The translations under genes were made by a program, and so were the position numbers. A stretch of DNA of 64,000 bases, taken from Mycoplasmopsis glycophila (GTDB taxonomy: Bacteria > Bacillota_I > Bacilli_A > Mycoplasmatales > Metamycoplasmataceae). The stretch lies in assembly GCF_900660605.1 (NCBI RefSeq), contig NZ_LR215024.1, forward strand, positions 744,001-808,000, written 5' to 3'. The first letter of the stretch is position 1; each line of letters starts with the position of its first letter. Shown here piece after piece: positions 31,114 through 41,853 of the stretch. Under the pieces are notes generated by a model. It did no database searches and was not told the DNA's origin. It saw nothing but the letters and a program-made list of their open reading frames with translations.

Positions 31114-32163
31114 ATGAACAAGATTAGAAACTTAAGATTTTCATATTTCGAAGTTCGTAAAGAAACTTATATTTCAAGCCAAGACTTAAGCAACCTTAGA
31201 GAACTTTATGGTTCAATTTTAGGTGCTGGACCAATTTTTCTTTATGAATATTTATTAGATTTTCTTAAAGATCAAAACGTTCAAAAATCTTCAATTGATT
31301 TTTATGCTTTCTCAATGCTTCTTTCTATGACGCCAGAAGAACTGGATGAAAATAGAAAAAAACTAGAAGCACATGGTCTTCTTAATTTAATCTATGATAA
31401 CAATCGTGCAGTAACTATTTTATTAATCCAAAAACCATTAGATGCAAAAGGAATTGAATCTAATTTCATTCTCAAAAATGCAATCATTAAAAAAATTGGA
31501 GAAAGAAACTTTGATATCTTAATCAAATCAAAAATTAGTAAAATTCACGAACTTGTTGGTGAAGCATATGAAGATGTAACAACAACATACTTTGATTTAT
31601 ATAATGATTTTGAAGAAGAAAAAGAATTAAATGTGATTTCTGCTCCAAATTCAAATGTAGCTGCTACTGAAAATAATAATATTAAAGATTTTTTAATTGA
31701 ACTAGGGCAAAAAAACAGAACTGAAAAAGAAATTAAAAAAATTGCCAAAAAACAACACACACCAATTAAATTAGAAATTGGAAATGTTAAATATTCAAAC
31801 GAATATGAAGCATTACAAAATTTAGATACTGTTTCTTTCTATACACAAATTACAGATCGTGATCCTAATGAACTTGCTCAAAAATTTCTTTTAAACTGAA
31901 AAAGAGATTATCAACTTGATGATAAAACAATTAATTTAGTGCTCTTTTTAGCAAATTTAAAATTCAAGAACAAAAAAAGTGATTCTTGACTTAAATTAGC
32001 AAATTCTCTAATTAAGGAAGTTGTCCAAAATGAACTTCGCAATTTTAATAAGGTTGAAAACTATCTTGATGGTAAATTCGAAATTTCAACAGAATATCGT
32101 CCAATTTATGAACAAAAAGCTTTCTTAAAACAAATCTACCTTAACAAAAAGGCTGATAAATAA
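31114..32163 (+). CDS. DnaB/DnaD-like replication initiation protein
   Basis: A 349-residue cytoplasmic protein of the Firmicutes DnaB/DnaD type, which helps recruit the replicative helicase. The N-terminal winged-helix-like part has NLRELYGSILGAGPIFLYEYLL and SMTPEELDENRKKLEAHGLL. The C-terminal DnaB_2-like part has TDRDPNELAQKFLLNW and LANSLIKEVVQNELRN. ATG 31114 is supported by GAGGAA; an upstream in-frame TTG would add 11 basic residues. TGA codons are read as Trp. It is followed directly by a DnaI-like gene (stop and start share one base), the standard helicase-loading pair. Confidence 0.85.
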
Positions 32164-33053
32164 TGTCTTCAAAAATGGTTAAAGATGTTTTGGATGATCT
32201 TTATTTCGATATTACTCCACGTAGTCAAAAAGAACTTATTGATTCAATTAAAAAAGAAGTTTTATTAAGTTCAATTATTAAAAAATTACAAATAACAGAT
32301 GATGAAATTTGAGATAACTATATTGAATTGAAAGACTTTATTCAAGAAAATAAGGAAAATGACGAAAATAAGATTTATAAAACAATTATTTTAAGAAACA
32401 ATGATAATGAGCTTGTTTTTGCTAAACAAATTGTTAAAAATGAAAATTCGAAAAGATATCTATTAGAAAACAATTTAGCTTTTTCAAATATTTCTAAACC
32501 AATGAATGATTTAATCTTACAAGAGATAGACACTATTAAAGAACATTCGCATTTCGATTTATATAATTATAAACATGATTTATTGAGCAAAATAGAACAA
32601 GGTAATAACCAAATCACCGGATGCTTTATACAAGGTGATTATGCTAGTTTGCGTTCACATGCATTAAGCGCGATCGCTAACACTTTAATGGTTGAAGACT
32701 ATGAAGTTGCATATATTAATGCTAACTATTTAGAAGATCAACTTAAAACTAATTTTAGTTCAGCAAATAATGAAACCAACTTTGTGATAAATAGCCTAAT
32801 TGATATTGATGTTTTAGTTATTGATGAAATTGGATTTAAAAAATATAGCGCTTGATTTATTGAAACTGTTTTAATCAAAATTCTTGAATCACGCTTAATT
32901 AATAACAAACTTACTTTTATTGGTTCATACCTTTCAATTCGTGACTTAAATAAAATTGTAAATCCTAATAATAAAACTTCCGTTTTTGCACTCAAAAAAT
33001 TAGAATCAATAATTATTAAGTTATGCCCATCTCAAATTTGAATAGGAAGGTAA
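32163..33053 (+). CDS. DnaI-like helicase loader with degenerate Walker A
   Basis: A 296-residue AAA+-type protein in the position of dnaI. An N-terminal region (residues 1-120) precedes the ATPase fold. The Walker A region reads GCFIQGDYASLRSHALSAIA (about 152-171), where loaders normally have GDFGVGKS/T. The P-loop glycines and the catalytic Lys are missing and only Ser remains. Walker B is intact as DVLVIDEIG near residue 217, and sensor I-like FIGSYLSIRDL follows. So it probably binds its helicase partner without normal ATP hydrolysis. Two TGA codons are read as Trp. It starts on the last base of the upstream stop. Confidence 0.83.
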
Positions 33054-33054
33054 T

Positions 33055-33891
33055 ATGAAAATAATTTTAGCAGGAACCCCTAATTTTGCTGTCTCTATTT
33101 TTGAAGAAGTAATTAAAAATTTTAATGTTGTAGCAATTATTTCTCAACCAGATCGACCAGCAAATCGTGGATATAAATTAGAACCAACACCTACAAAATT
33201 ATTAGCTCAAAAATATAATATTCCGCTTTTTCAACCTAATAAAATAGGTGATATTGCAGAGGAAATAAAAAAGCTTGACTGTGATTTACTTTTAACTTGT
33301 GCTTTTGGTCAATTTATTCCACAAAGAGTATTAGATTTACCTAAAAAAGCTGCTCTTAATATTCATGGATCATTATTACCTAAATATCGTGGTGCTGCAC
33401 CAATTCAATACTCTCTTCTAAATGGAGATCAAGAGACCGGAATTTCCTTAATGTATATGGAACTAAAAATGGATGCTGGCGATGTTATTAAAGTTGCTAA
33501 ATTACCAATTGAAAAAAATGATACAAGCGATACTTTATTTACAAAGTTATCACAGTTAGCAACAGAAAACATCACAAACTGATTGCATGAATTTAATGAT
33601 GGTGATTTTCAAAGAATCAAACAAGATGAATCTTTAGTTATATTAAGTCCAAAGCTAAATAAAGAAGATGCTTTGTTAGATTCTAGCTTAACAAAAAGAC
33701 AAGCTTTTAATAAAATTAGAGCCTTTTCTTCTAATCCAGGTGCATATGTTTATCTAAATGGAAAACGTGTTAAAATCTATTACGCAACATTAGAATTAGA
33801 AAAACCAAATTCTCTTGTTTTGGAATTTTCAGATGGTAAATTATATGCAATCGATTATCAATTTGAATCTAAAAAAAGAGTTAAATTATAA
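33055..33891 (+). CDS. fmt: Methionyl-tRNA formyltransferase
   Basis: A 278-residue enzyme that formylates initiator Met-tRNA. The N-terminal Rossmann part has FAGTP-like ILAGTPNFAVSIFEE and SQPDRPANRGYKLEPTP. The catalytic site reads LNIHGSLLPKYRGAAPIQYSL (Asn, His) with METDAGDV-like MKMDAGDVI. The C-terminal OB domain begins near FNKIRAFSSNPGAYV. One TGA at 33580 is read as Trp. It follows the DnaI-like gene by one base with AGGAAGG upstream, so it belongs to the same operon, and a terminator follows. Length is slightly short (usual 310). Confidence 0.95.
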
Positions 33892-33919
33892 TGTGGTAGT
33901 GTTACCACATTTTTATTTT
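33890..33919 (+). terminator. Rho-independent terminator after fmt
   Basis: Stem TGTGGTA / TACCACA followed by a T-rich tract. Confidence 0.82.
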
Positions 33920-33960
33920 TCTTTCTGGCTTTAAAAAACATTTTTTAAGAGTTAATAAAG

Positions 33961-33966
33961 TATAAT
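33961..33966 (+). promoter_or_regulatory. gap -10 box
   Basis: Consensus TATAAT 112 bases upstream of the gap ATG, followed after eight bases by an 18-bp palindrome. Confidence 0.6.
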
Positions 33967-33974
33967 ATCAAACG

Positions 33975-33992
33975 TAAGATATTAATATCTTA
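33975..33992. repeat. 18-bp perfect palindrome in the gap leader
   Basis: TAAGATATT joined to its exact complement AATATCTTA, at the expected transcription start of gap. It could be an operator or a 5'-end mRNA hairpin. Confidence 0.65.
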
Positions 33993-34039
33993 AAGAAGTA
34001 AATTTATTAATAAAAATATCAAAAAATCTTACAAATTAA

Positions 34040-35074
<1,035 letters not shown>

Positions 35075-35089
35075 TTCGCAATATCTTTA

Positions 35090-35117
35090 AAACAAGGTTA
35101 ATTAGCCTTGTTTTTTA
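35090..35117 (+). terminator. Rho-independent terminator after gap
   Basis: Stem AACAAGG / CCTTGTT around an AT-rich loop, then a T-run. Confidence 0.82.
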
Positions 35118-35155
35118 TATCTTTTCATGCGTTCTTTTCATTCATTTTTGGTTAT

Positions 35156-35195
35156 AAAAAATAGCATAGGCTTGATTAAGTCTATGCTATTTTAT
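35156..35195 (-). terminator. Rho-independent terminator of the MATE gene
   Basis: Stem AATAGCATAG / CTATGCTATT, followed on the minus strand by TTTTT. It may act in both directions between convergent gap and MATE genes. Confidence 0.75.
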
Positions 35196-35220
35196 TCAAC
35201 TAAATTTGTATGCTTTACTT

Positions 35221-36735
35221 TTATTTAGCTTTTTTATGGCGCAAGCTAAAGTGTTCATGTGTGATGTTGCGGTCTCATTTTATATTGTAATAAACGAGTT
35301 CAAAAATAGCCATTTTCACAATATCTGAAAGGAAAAAGACAAAATAATATCCAACGACATTTAAGCTTCAGCGATCAGGGCCAACAATGACTAAACTGAG
35401 TAGCGCTAATCAACCAAGTTGTAAAAGTCCAGTAGAAAATTCAAGAATTGAGAGTAAGTTGTTTCTTCCACCTGATGAAATTAATCTAGCACTAGTGATA
35501 AATCATGCTCATAAAGGACTAAAGAAAAGCATAATTAAAAGTGTTCCAATTAAATATCTATCATAAACTGCTTTGACTTCAATAAGTACTTCTTTCGTTA
35601 CATTAACGTTAGAAAGTTGTCAGTTCTCAATTGCAGCGCTTGAGAAAAGCGATGTATACGGCAAGGCAATTAAGATAAGGGAGCAAAGCAAACTCATACC
35701 AAGTTGCATGATAAAGTGAAAACCTTTTAAATGATTACCATTTCTAACAGCAATATCAAATTCACTTCGACCTAGATGCATTCCAACATACTTGGTAACG
35801 TTTGCGCTAAACGAAGCAAAAGTAGCTGTAAATATACCTGTAAATGTCGCTGTAATTGATAAAATAGCAACATTCATTAAATGATACTCGTTGCTTGTGG
35901 CTGCGGAGTTGTAAAAGATTTGTCTCACAGTATTAAATGCAACTGCAAGTGATGAAAGAAAAATTGATGGAAAACGTTTCACGAATTGAATAAAAATTGT
36001 CGATGAAACGTGGAATAACTGTCATGGAGCAACATTTAATTCTCTTCTTTTTCAGTAAAGAAAAATGAAGTTCATTGTCAGCGCCGAAACTCTCGCTAGC
36101 ACACTAGCAAGTGCAGCACCAACTACACCCATATTCATTCCATACATAAAAATTGAGTTAAAAGTAATATTTACTAGTAAAGTTGTAATTGTTGAATACA
36201 TCGAATATTTTCCAAGACCAATTTCACGTAAAAGATTCCCAGATGTAAAAGTTCAAATTAAAAGAATTCAAGCAATTGTAATATATTTTAAATAATCTTT
36301 GGAAAGTTTAATAATTTCATCATAACTAGCGGCATTAATCTCATTTCTCTTTCCTGCAACTAAAGTGATCATTCGATCTGGCATTGAATAAGCAAAAATT
36401 AGTAATGTAAAGACTACAATCGCGCTTAATATAATTCTTAAACTAATAACCTCGCGAGTTTTTTTAATATTGTTGGCTCCTAAATATTGACCAACTAAAA
36501 CAGAACCAACAAATGCTATTCCAGTAAAAATAGCAAGAATAATTGAGGTATAAAAGTTAGCAAAACTGAGTGCGGGGGCTCCACCATTAATATTTAAGAC
36601 CATGAAGTTATCAACAAAATTATTGAGCGAAAAGCAAAGTCCAGATAAAACAACAGGTAAAGCAAATTTAAAATAGTCTCATCACTTTGCTTTTGAATCT
36701 GGAAAATGTTTAATAAAAAATTTTTTAAGAAACAC
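35221..36735 (-). CDS. MATE family efflux transporter
   Basis: A 504-residue polytopic membrane protein with about 12 helices, a cation-coupled multidrug exporter family. Typical parts are CFSLNNFVDNFMV near the N-terminus, NGGAPALSFANFYTSIILAIFTGIAFVGSVLVGQYLGANN and GLASAS-like FASFSANVTKYVGMHLGRSEFD in the second half. The gene begins with GTG at 36735, preceded by AAAGGAG at ideal spacing; no upstream ATG fits. Many TGA codons are read as Trp. The substrate is unknown. It is a single gene with its own terminator, convergent with gap. Confidence 0.9.
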
Positions 36736-36857
36736 AAAACTCCTTTCTAGTTTACTTTTATAAGTGTAAAATACTTTTAAATTTTATAACTTTTAGCCTA
36801 AAAAAGAATAAAAAAGAAAACTAAAAAAACTAGTTAAAACTAATTTTCAAGTTTTCT

Positions 36858-37982
36858 TTATCTCTTTTTAAAGCTGATATAACCATAAAGTTGCACCACT
36901 AGCAAAACAGCTAGTAAGCTAGTTAAACAAAAATGATAGAAAAGGTAACTAATATTGATAAATCCTAATCCAAAAACAAGTCCAATAATGCATAATGTAA
37001 ATATGATATGAATTAAATTAAAGCGATATTGCTCTTTCCCAAAAAGATAGAGAATAAGAAATAATGATAAAACATACATAAATAAAGCAATATAACAAAT
37101 GATTCAGATGAGCGTTAGTGAAAGTTGATTTTGAATACTAAATTCAAAATCTAAACTTAAAAGACTAATTGAAATAAAAATGAAATAGTGAATAAAGAAA
37201 AGTCAGTAGACTCTCTTATTACCTTTATGATGATCAATCATATTATCAAAAAAGAGCGTGTAATATAAAAAGATTGAACCACTAAATAAAATAGCTAAAA
37301 TACCTTTTCAATCAAGATGTTCAAAATAGTGCGATAACACAATCAGCATTTCTCCAAAGAAAATAATAGTAAGGAGATTTAACCTTTCAATTGCATGGGG
37401 TAAATTAATTGGTTTTTCCTTTACAGCAAAGCGAATAAAATGGGGGACAAGCCATGTGAGAATTAAAATTACAATTGCAAAATAAATACCAATTCGGTAG
37501 CTTAATTGAGAAATAACAGCAAGTGCTACTCCAATTGAAAAGAAAAATGAAATGTAAATATAAAATGCATAACGGTATTCACATACTTCTTTGTTGCGAA
37601 GTAAAAAATAAAGAAACTGTGCGACAAAGCTAAAAACAATAAAACTAAAGGCGAGATTAAATTTTTTAAAACTCTCTTCTCAATTATTATTAATTGAATA
37701 AGAAATGTACATAATAATAGCCATGTCAATTAACATAAATAGTTTTTCGACAAAAGTATCCCGGCCATAACGATTAATAAAAATTGTTTTAGTAACTCAA
37801 ACATTGATTAAGCTAATTAACACTAAACCAAATTTTAGAAAATCTTGAAAAATAATTTTGCTATGATCATCATGTTCAAAAATGTTCACAAAACGCGAAA
37901 TAGCTAAAACAAAAACTAAATCATAAAAAAGCTCTGCTAGTGAAACTTTTTTAATAAAATTCATTGCTGCTTGCTTGACCAT
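36858..37982 (-). CDS. LtrA-family (low temperature requirement A) membrane protein
   Basis: A 374-residue protein with about ten helices. The N-terminal KKVSLAELFYDLVFVLAIS and the central LPHAIERLNLLTIIFFGEML match the LtrA family signatures (ELFFDLVFV and ERxxLxTIIxLGE). The molecular role of LtrA proteins is not established. ATG 37982 is preceded by AAAGGAG. Several TGA codons are read as Trp; without that the gene falls into fragments. It is divergent from the APC permease gene and upstream of the MATE gene, but a shared function is not evident. Confidence 0.87.
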
Positions 37983-38066
37983 AATTAACTCCTTTCATGT
38001 CCTAATTTATTTTAAATTTTATCTGTTTTTTGTTGCTTTAAGAAAAATGTATTTAGTTTTTTAGCT

Positions 38067-38072
38067 TATAAT
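38067..38072 (+). promoter_or_regulatory. -10 box giving a probable leaderless permease mRNA
   Basis: TATAAT ends six bases before ATG 38079, so the expected first transcribed base is the A of the start codon. No ribosome site is present. Confidence 0.55.
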
Positions 38073-38078
38073 TAGACT

Positions 38079-39584
38079 ATGAAAAATAAAACAAAAGGTA
38101 AAATAGGTTTTTTTGCTTCCCTATCAATTAGCGTATCAAGTGTAATAGGTATTGGTATTTTCTTTAAAAATATCAGTATCTTCAAGAATCAAACTCTTGA
38201 AGGCACAAATAATTTTAGCTTATATAGTTTTTTACTAGTTTGAATACTTGGTGCTTTATTATCACTTCTTACTGCTTATTGTTTTTTACAAGTTAGTAAA
38301 TCAGGACATTCAAAAAGTGGTTTATCAGGCTGAATTAGTAATTTATCAAACAAAAAACAAGGTTATTTAGCTCGAATTTTTCAAGCCTTCTTGTACTACG
38401 GGATTTTAGGTACAATTTTACCTATTTTATCTACTGAAATGATTTTTAATGCTGTTGCTTCAATTAGAGGAATAAATGTAACTAATATTCATTTTGGTTA
38501 TGTTGTTTTAACTGGTTTTTTTGTTGGTTTAAGTTTAATTACACTTAATTTTCTCTCCTTAAAAACTACAGTCTTCTTACAACAATTTTCTTTCTTTTTT
38601 AAGATTATTCCGCTTTTAATAGCAATCACAATTGCTTTTATTGGTAGTTACAATGCTCCAAATATTAATTCCGAAAATTTAAATCCAGGTGCAAATGGAA
38701 TAGCAAGTACAAAGTTCTTTAATTGAAGTGGATTATTTTTATCATTACCAATTGTTCTTTTTGCTTTCGATGCTTTTTTAATGATCGGAAATCTTGCTGA
38801 TGATATGAAAAAACCAAAGCAAATACCAATTGTTTCAATTTTAACAATAATCATATCTGGTGTTATTTACTTTTTCATTTCACTAGGAGTTGCTCTAACT
38901 GGATATGCTAATGTAGTTAATATTTTTAGTAGCATTTTCAAGAATCAAGATCAAGATCAAATTCATAAAATAATCACTATCATTGTCTACTTTATGCTTG
39001 GTTTTAGTGGTTACTTTGTATGTAATTCGGTTACTTTAGGAACCTTAAGAGGATTTGAAGGCTTAGTTGAAGAGAAAAATATTATTGGAGCAAATTTTTT
39101 TTCAAAATTAGACAATAGAAAACATGGTTTGGGTGGTTACATTCTTTATTTAATCGTTTTTGTGGTATATTCAGCCTTACTTTTTATTCCTTCAATTATT
39201 TTAAACACTGACTCATTAATTGATACATTCTCGAATATTCCAATTAATATTTTCTTCCTTGTTTATGCATATGCTATTTATTTAGCACTCAAAAAACATC
39301 TTCAAACAAAAGAACCAGCAATTAGATTCTTCAAAGCTATTGCATTAATATCAATTATATCAATTGTAATAATTATGGGATTTGATATTATTTATCGTGA
39401 TATTTATTTAGCCTTTATAAAAGGAGGTCAAAGCAATAGCGGTGTATTTTATGCTTCAAATAATTGAAAATACATTTACGACGGTATTTCCTACTGAGGT
39501 TTTATAATAGTTGTTAGTCTTTTTGCTTATTTAAATTACTACAATCACTTCAAAAAACAAAAAACAAGAGCCGACTTAATTTAA
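38079..39584 (+). CDS. APC superfamily amino acid permease
   Basis: A 501-residue transporter with about 12 helices. The first helix SLSISVSSVIGIGIFFKNIS carries the GxGIF unwound motif of APC transporters. WILGALLSLLTAYCFLQVSKSG and LFAFDAFLMIGNLADDMKKPKQIPIVSIL are the other family hallmarks (helix 6 and the acidic-Lys-Pro loop). The substrate is an amino acid of unknown identity. TGA codons are read as Trp. The stop codon lies within the terminator hairpin. The -10 box is only six bases upstream of ATG. Confidence 0.9.
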
Positions 39585-39600
39585 TAAGTCGGCTTTTTTA
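39569..39600 (+). terminator. Rho-independent terminator of the APC permease gene
   Basis: Stem AGCCGACTT / AAGTCGGCT, then a T-run. The stem includes the last codons and stop of the gene. Confidence 0.85.
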
Positions 39601-39675
39601 TATAACTTTATGACATTAAAGAATAACTTAATATTAAACAAATTATTTAATAATAAAACTTGATGCTTCGATAAT

Positions 39676-40709
39676 CTAATTTTCTTTTCCTCATTTTAGG
39701 TTAACTACTTTTTTATTAAATTCTTCTTGATATTTGTGCATTAAATTCATAATTTCATCAAAGGGAATAATTTTACCTATGAACATTCATCCCATTAATT
39801 CATAGTCTTTAGAAAAGATGTGGATCGCTTCTTCATTAGGTAATAACTTCAATTTCCCTTCAATAATATCATCATATTTCGCTCAATTGCAAGAATAAAA
39901 TTTCTTTTTAAATTCAATAACATCTTGAAGTATATGTATGTTTGAGAAAATTTCATCATTTCCTATTTTTTCTAATATTTTATAAACATCATAAAAGTGT
40001 CTAGAATATCTTACAGGATAGTTGCCGTTAGTTCTATTGCATTCTCTATGAATTAATGTTAATTTCTCAAAAAACGTTCTAAAAAGACTTGTAGTTATAA
40101 CTTTGTTCTCTCATTTAAAAAAGTCATCATAAACTTTCTCTATATAGGACTTAATTTCACGACTTTCGCAAGGAATAGATTTAGCTAAACAACCAATTTC
40201 AATAGAAATAACTTGACGCATAGTAGAATCATTATATTTTTTAGGATATTCAAATTCAATAATTCCAGGATTTTTAGCATTAATATAAAAATGAAATTGC
40301 TCTTTTATTTTTAATGATGAAAAATAAGACTTAATTTCTGGTAAAAACACTTCTTTTATAAATAGATTTGTTTTTTCATTTATTTCATCATTAAAGAATA
40401 TTTGTTGTCTATTACTTCTTTTCTGATAAGGTTCATTCTTATGATAACCTAGAATAGTTCAATCCAAAGCTATATCAATATCCTCTGAGAATCTATCTAT
40501 AATATTATAAACTTTCGATAAAGATGTTCCGCCTTTAAAACTATGTAATTCTTGAATTTAAATTCTTGAAATAAATAGTTAAGTAAGAACGTAACTCAAA
40601 AATCTTTTTCTATAACGCTTTCTCTAAATTCTAATTGTTTTGCTATTTTAGTTACAACAAGTTTAAAATCAGCATCATTGACAGTTAACAACTTTTCTAA
40701 ATTATTCAT
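39676..40709 (-). pseudogene. AbiEii-type nucleotidyltransferase toxin, -1 frameshift
   Basis: This is the toxin of a type IV toxin-antitoxin pair, of the AbiEii/AbiGii DNA polymerase beta-like nucleotidyltransferase family. From ATG 40709 the frame gives 50 residues including EKDFWVTFLLNYLF, then shifts: staying in frame leads to a TAG within about a dozen codons. A -1 move at 40533-40539 yields IVLKGGTSLSKVYNI, then FSEDIDIALDW, which are the catalytic GGTS...DIDIA motifs. The frame then stays open to TAG 39676. The site reads gTT TTA AAG, an exact U UUA AAG heptamer. A one-base loss is equally possible. It overlaps the antitoxin gene by eight bases. With the shift, the length (about 344) is close to normal. 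Confidence 0.8.
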
Positions 40710-41313
40710 ATTTAATTTGATTTTCTATTTCTTTGATAATCTTAAAAATTGGAAAAGGTAATTTTGTTAAATCCTCTTTGGTAAAATCGATCTTTGCTTT
40801 TTGAGAAAAATAAATTAATGCATTCATTTCTTTTTTAGTGAATCTTTCTTTAATAGCAAATTTGATTGCTTGGATTAAGAGACGTAATTGATCTGATTCA
40901 AAATCTAATAAATTATTCGATGTGTGCTTAAAGATAATTTTAATATTATTATAAATATATGTTTTTGATGGTCCAGTAGATGCAAAAAGAAGAACAACCG
41001 GCACTTGAGTTGATAGACCAGTGTCATTTAAAGCCATTACACTTGTGGGAGCTATTTTTCAAGAAGATTTTTCAGCTAGTTTTATAGCAACTTCATATGA
41101 AGTAGGATATCCATATTCTTGGAACCTTTCACTATAATATGGTTTTGTGTATAAACCATTGATTAAGCGAATAATTTTGTTTTTTTCAACTAATCTACGC
41201 AAGATTGATTTAATAGTGTTAGGACTTCCTAGGTCATAAAAATCTTTTATAGCAAAAATTTTCCCTTCGTTCTCGTTCATTATATTTTCAATTTGTGCCG
41301 TTATATTTTTCAT
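40702..41313 (-). CDS. AbiEi-type antitoxin / transcriptional regulator
   Basis: A 203-residue protein with an N-terminal winged helix-turn-helix (GKIFAIKDFYDLGSPNTIKSILRRLVEKNKIIRLINGLY) and a C-terminal domain (VPVVLLFASTGPSKTYIYNNIKIIFKHTS). This is the AbiEi/DUF6088-like antitoxin layout. AbiEi proteins repress their own operon by binding inverted repeats and counteract AbiEii. An intact 13-bp inverted repeat around the -10 box lies just upstream. A TGA near 41056 is read as Trp. AAAGGAG precedes ATG 41313. The start of the toxin gene overlaps its end, as in other abiE operons. Confidence 0.88.
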
Positions 41314-41327
41314 AAAATCTCCTTTTA

Positions 41328-41363
41328 ATTTGCACCTAAATTATATACTTTTTAGGTGCAAAT
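41328..41363. promoter_or_regulatory. Inverted-repeat operator of the AbiE operon
   Basis: Perfect 13-bp arms ATTTGCACCTAAA and TTTAGGTGCAAAT with a 10-bp spacer. The minus-strand -10 box TATAAT (41340-41345) lies at the inner edge of the gene-proximal arm and in the spacer, so a bound repressor would cover the promoter. Confidence 0.8.
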
Positions 41364-41407
41364 TTATTATTTTCTTGATATTTGAAATAAAATTAACAAA
41401 AGTGTAA

Positions 41408-41433
41408 TAAAAAAAACAAAGCTTATGCTTTGC
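41408..41433 (-). terminator. Rho-independent terminator after rplQ
   Basis: Minus-strand stem CAAAGC / GCTTTG with a TTAT-type loop, followed by a T-run. Confidence 0.75.
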
Positions 41434-41489
41434 TTTATATTATTGATAATAATTTTGTTAAATAATGTTATTAAAGCTCTAAAGAATAA

Positions 41490-41852
41490 TTAAACTAATT
41501 CAATGATTGCCATACGTGTGTTATCACCTAAACGTTTAGGTAATTTGATAATTCTTGTGTATCCACCGTTTCTTTCTGAATATTTAGGTGCGATTTCAGC
41601 AAATAAATATTTTAAAAGTTCTTGACCATTTTTCGCGTTGATTGGACGTAAGTATCCTGCAACGATTCTTCTGTTTGCCAAAGTTGGGTTTTTTGCTTTT
41701 GTAATCATTTTTTCAGCGTGTCTTCTAACTTCTTTTGCTCTTGTAACTGTTGTTGTAATTCTTCCGTTTGCAAAAAGTTCACTAACTAATGAACGCATTA
41801 CACCATTTCTTCATTTTGTATCACGTGAATAAATTTGTGTTGGATTTGCCAT
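41490..41852 (-). CDS. rplQ: 50S ribosomal protein L17
   Basis: A 120-residue ribosomal protein near the peptide exit tunnel. The true start is ATG 41852 ([19 protein letters not shown]), with a TGA-coded Trp. The core has [35 protein letters not shown] and the end [21 protein letters not shown], both canonical. It is the last gene of the ribosomal run, one base after rpoA. Confidence 0.96.
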
Positions 41853-41853
41853 A

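Noticed and set aside
37526-37729. Separate small membrane protein inside the LtrA-family gene
   Set aside because: It is in another frame on the same strand and the LtrA frame is continuous with conserved motifs.
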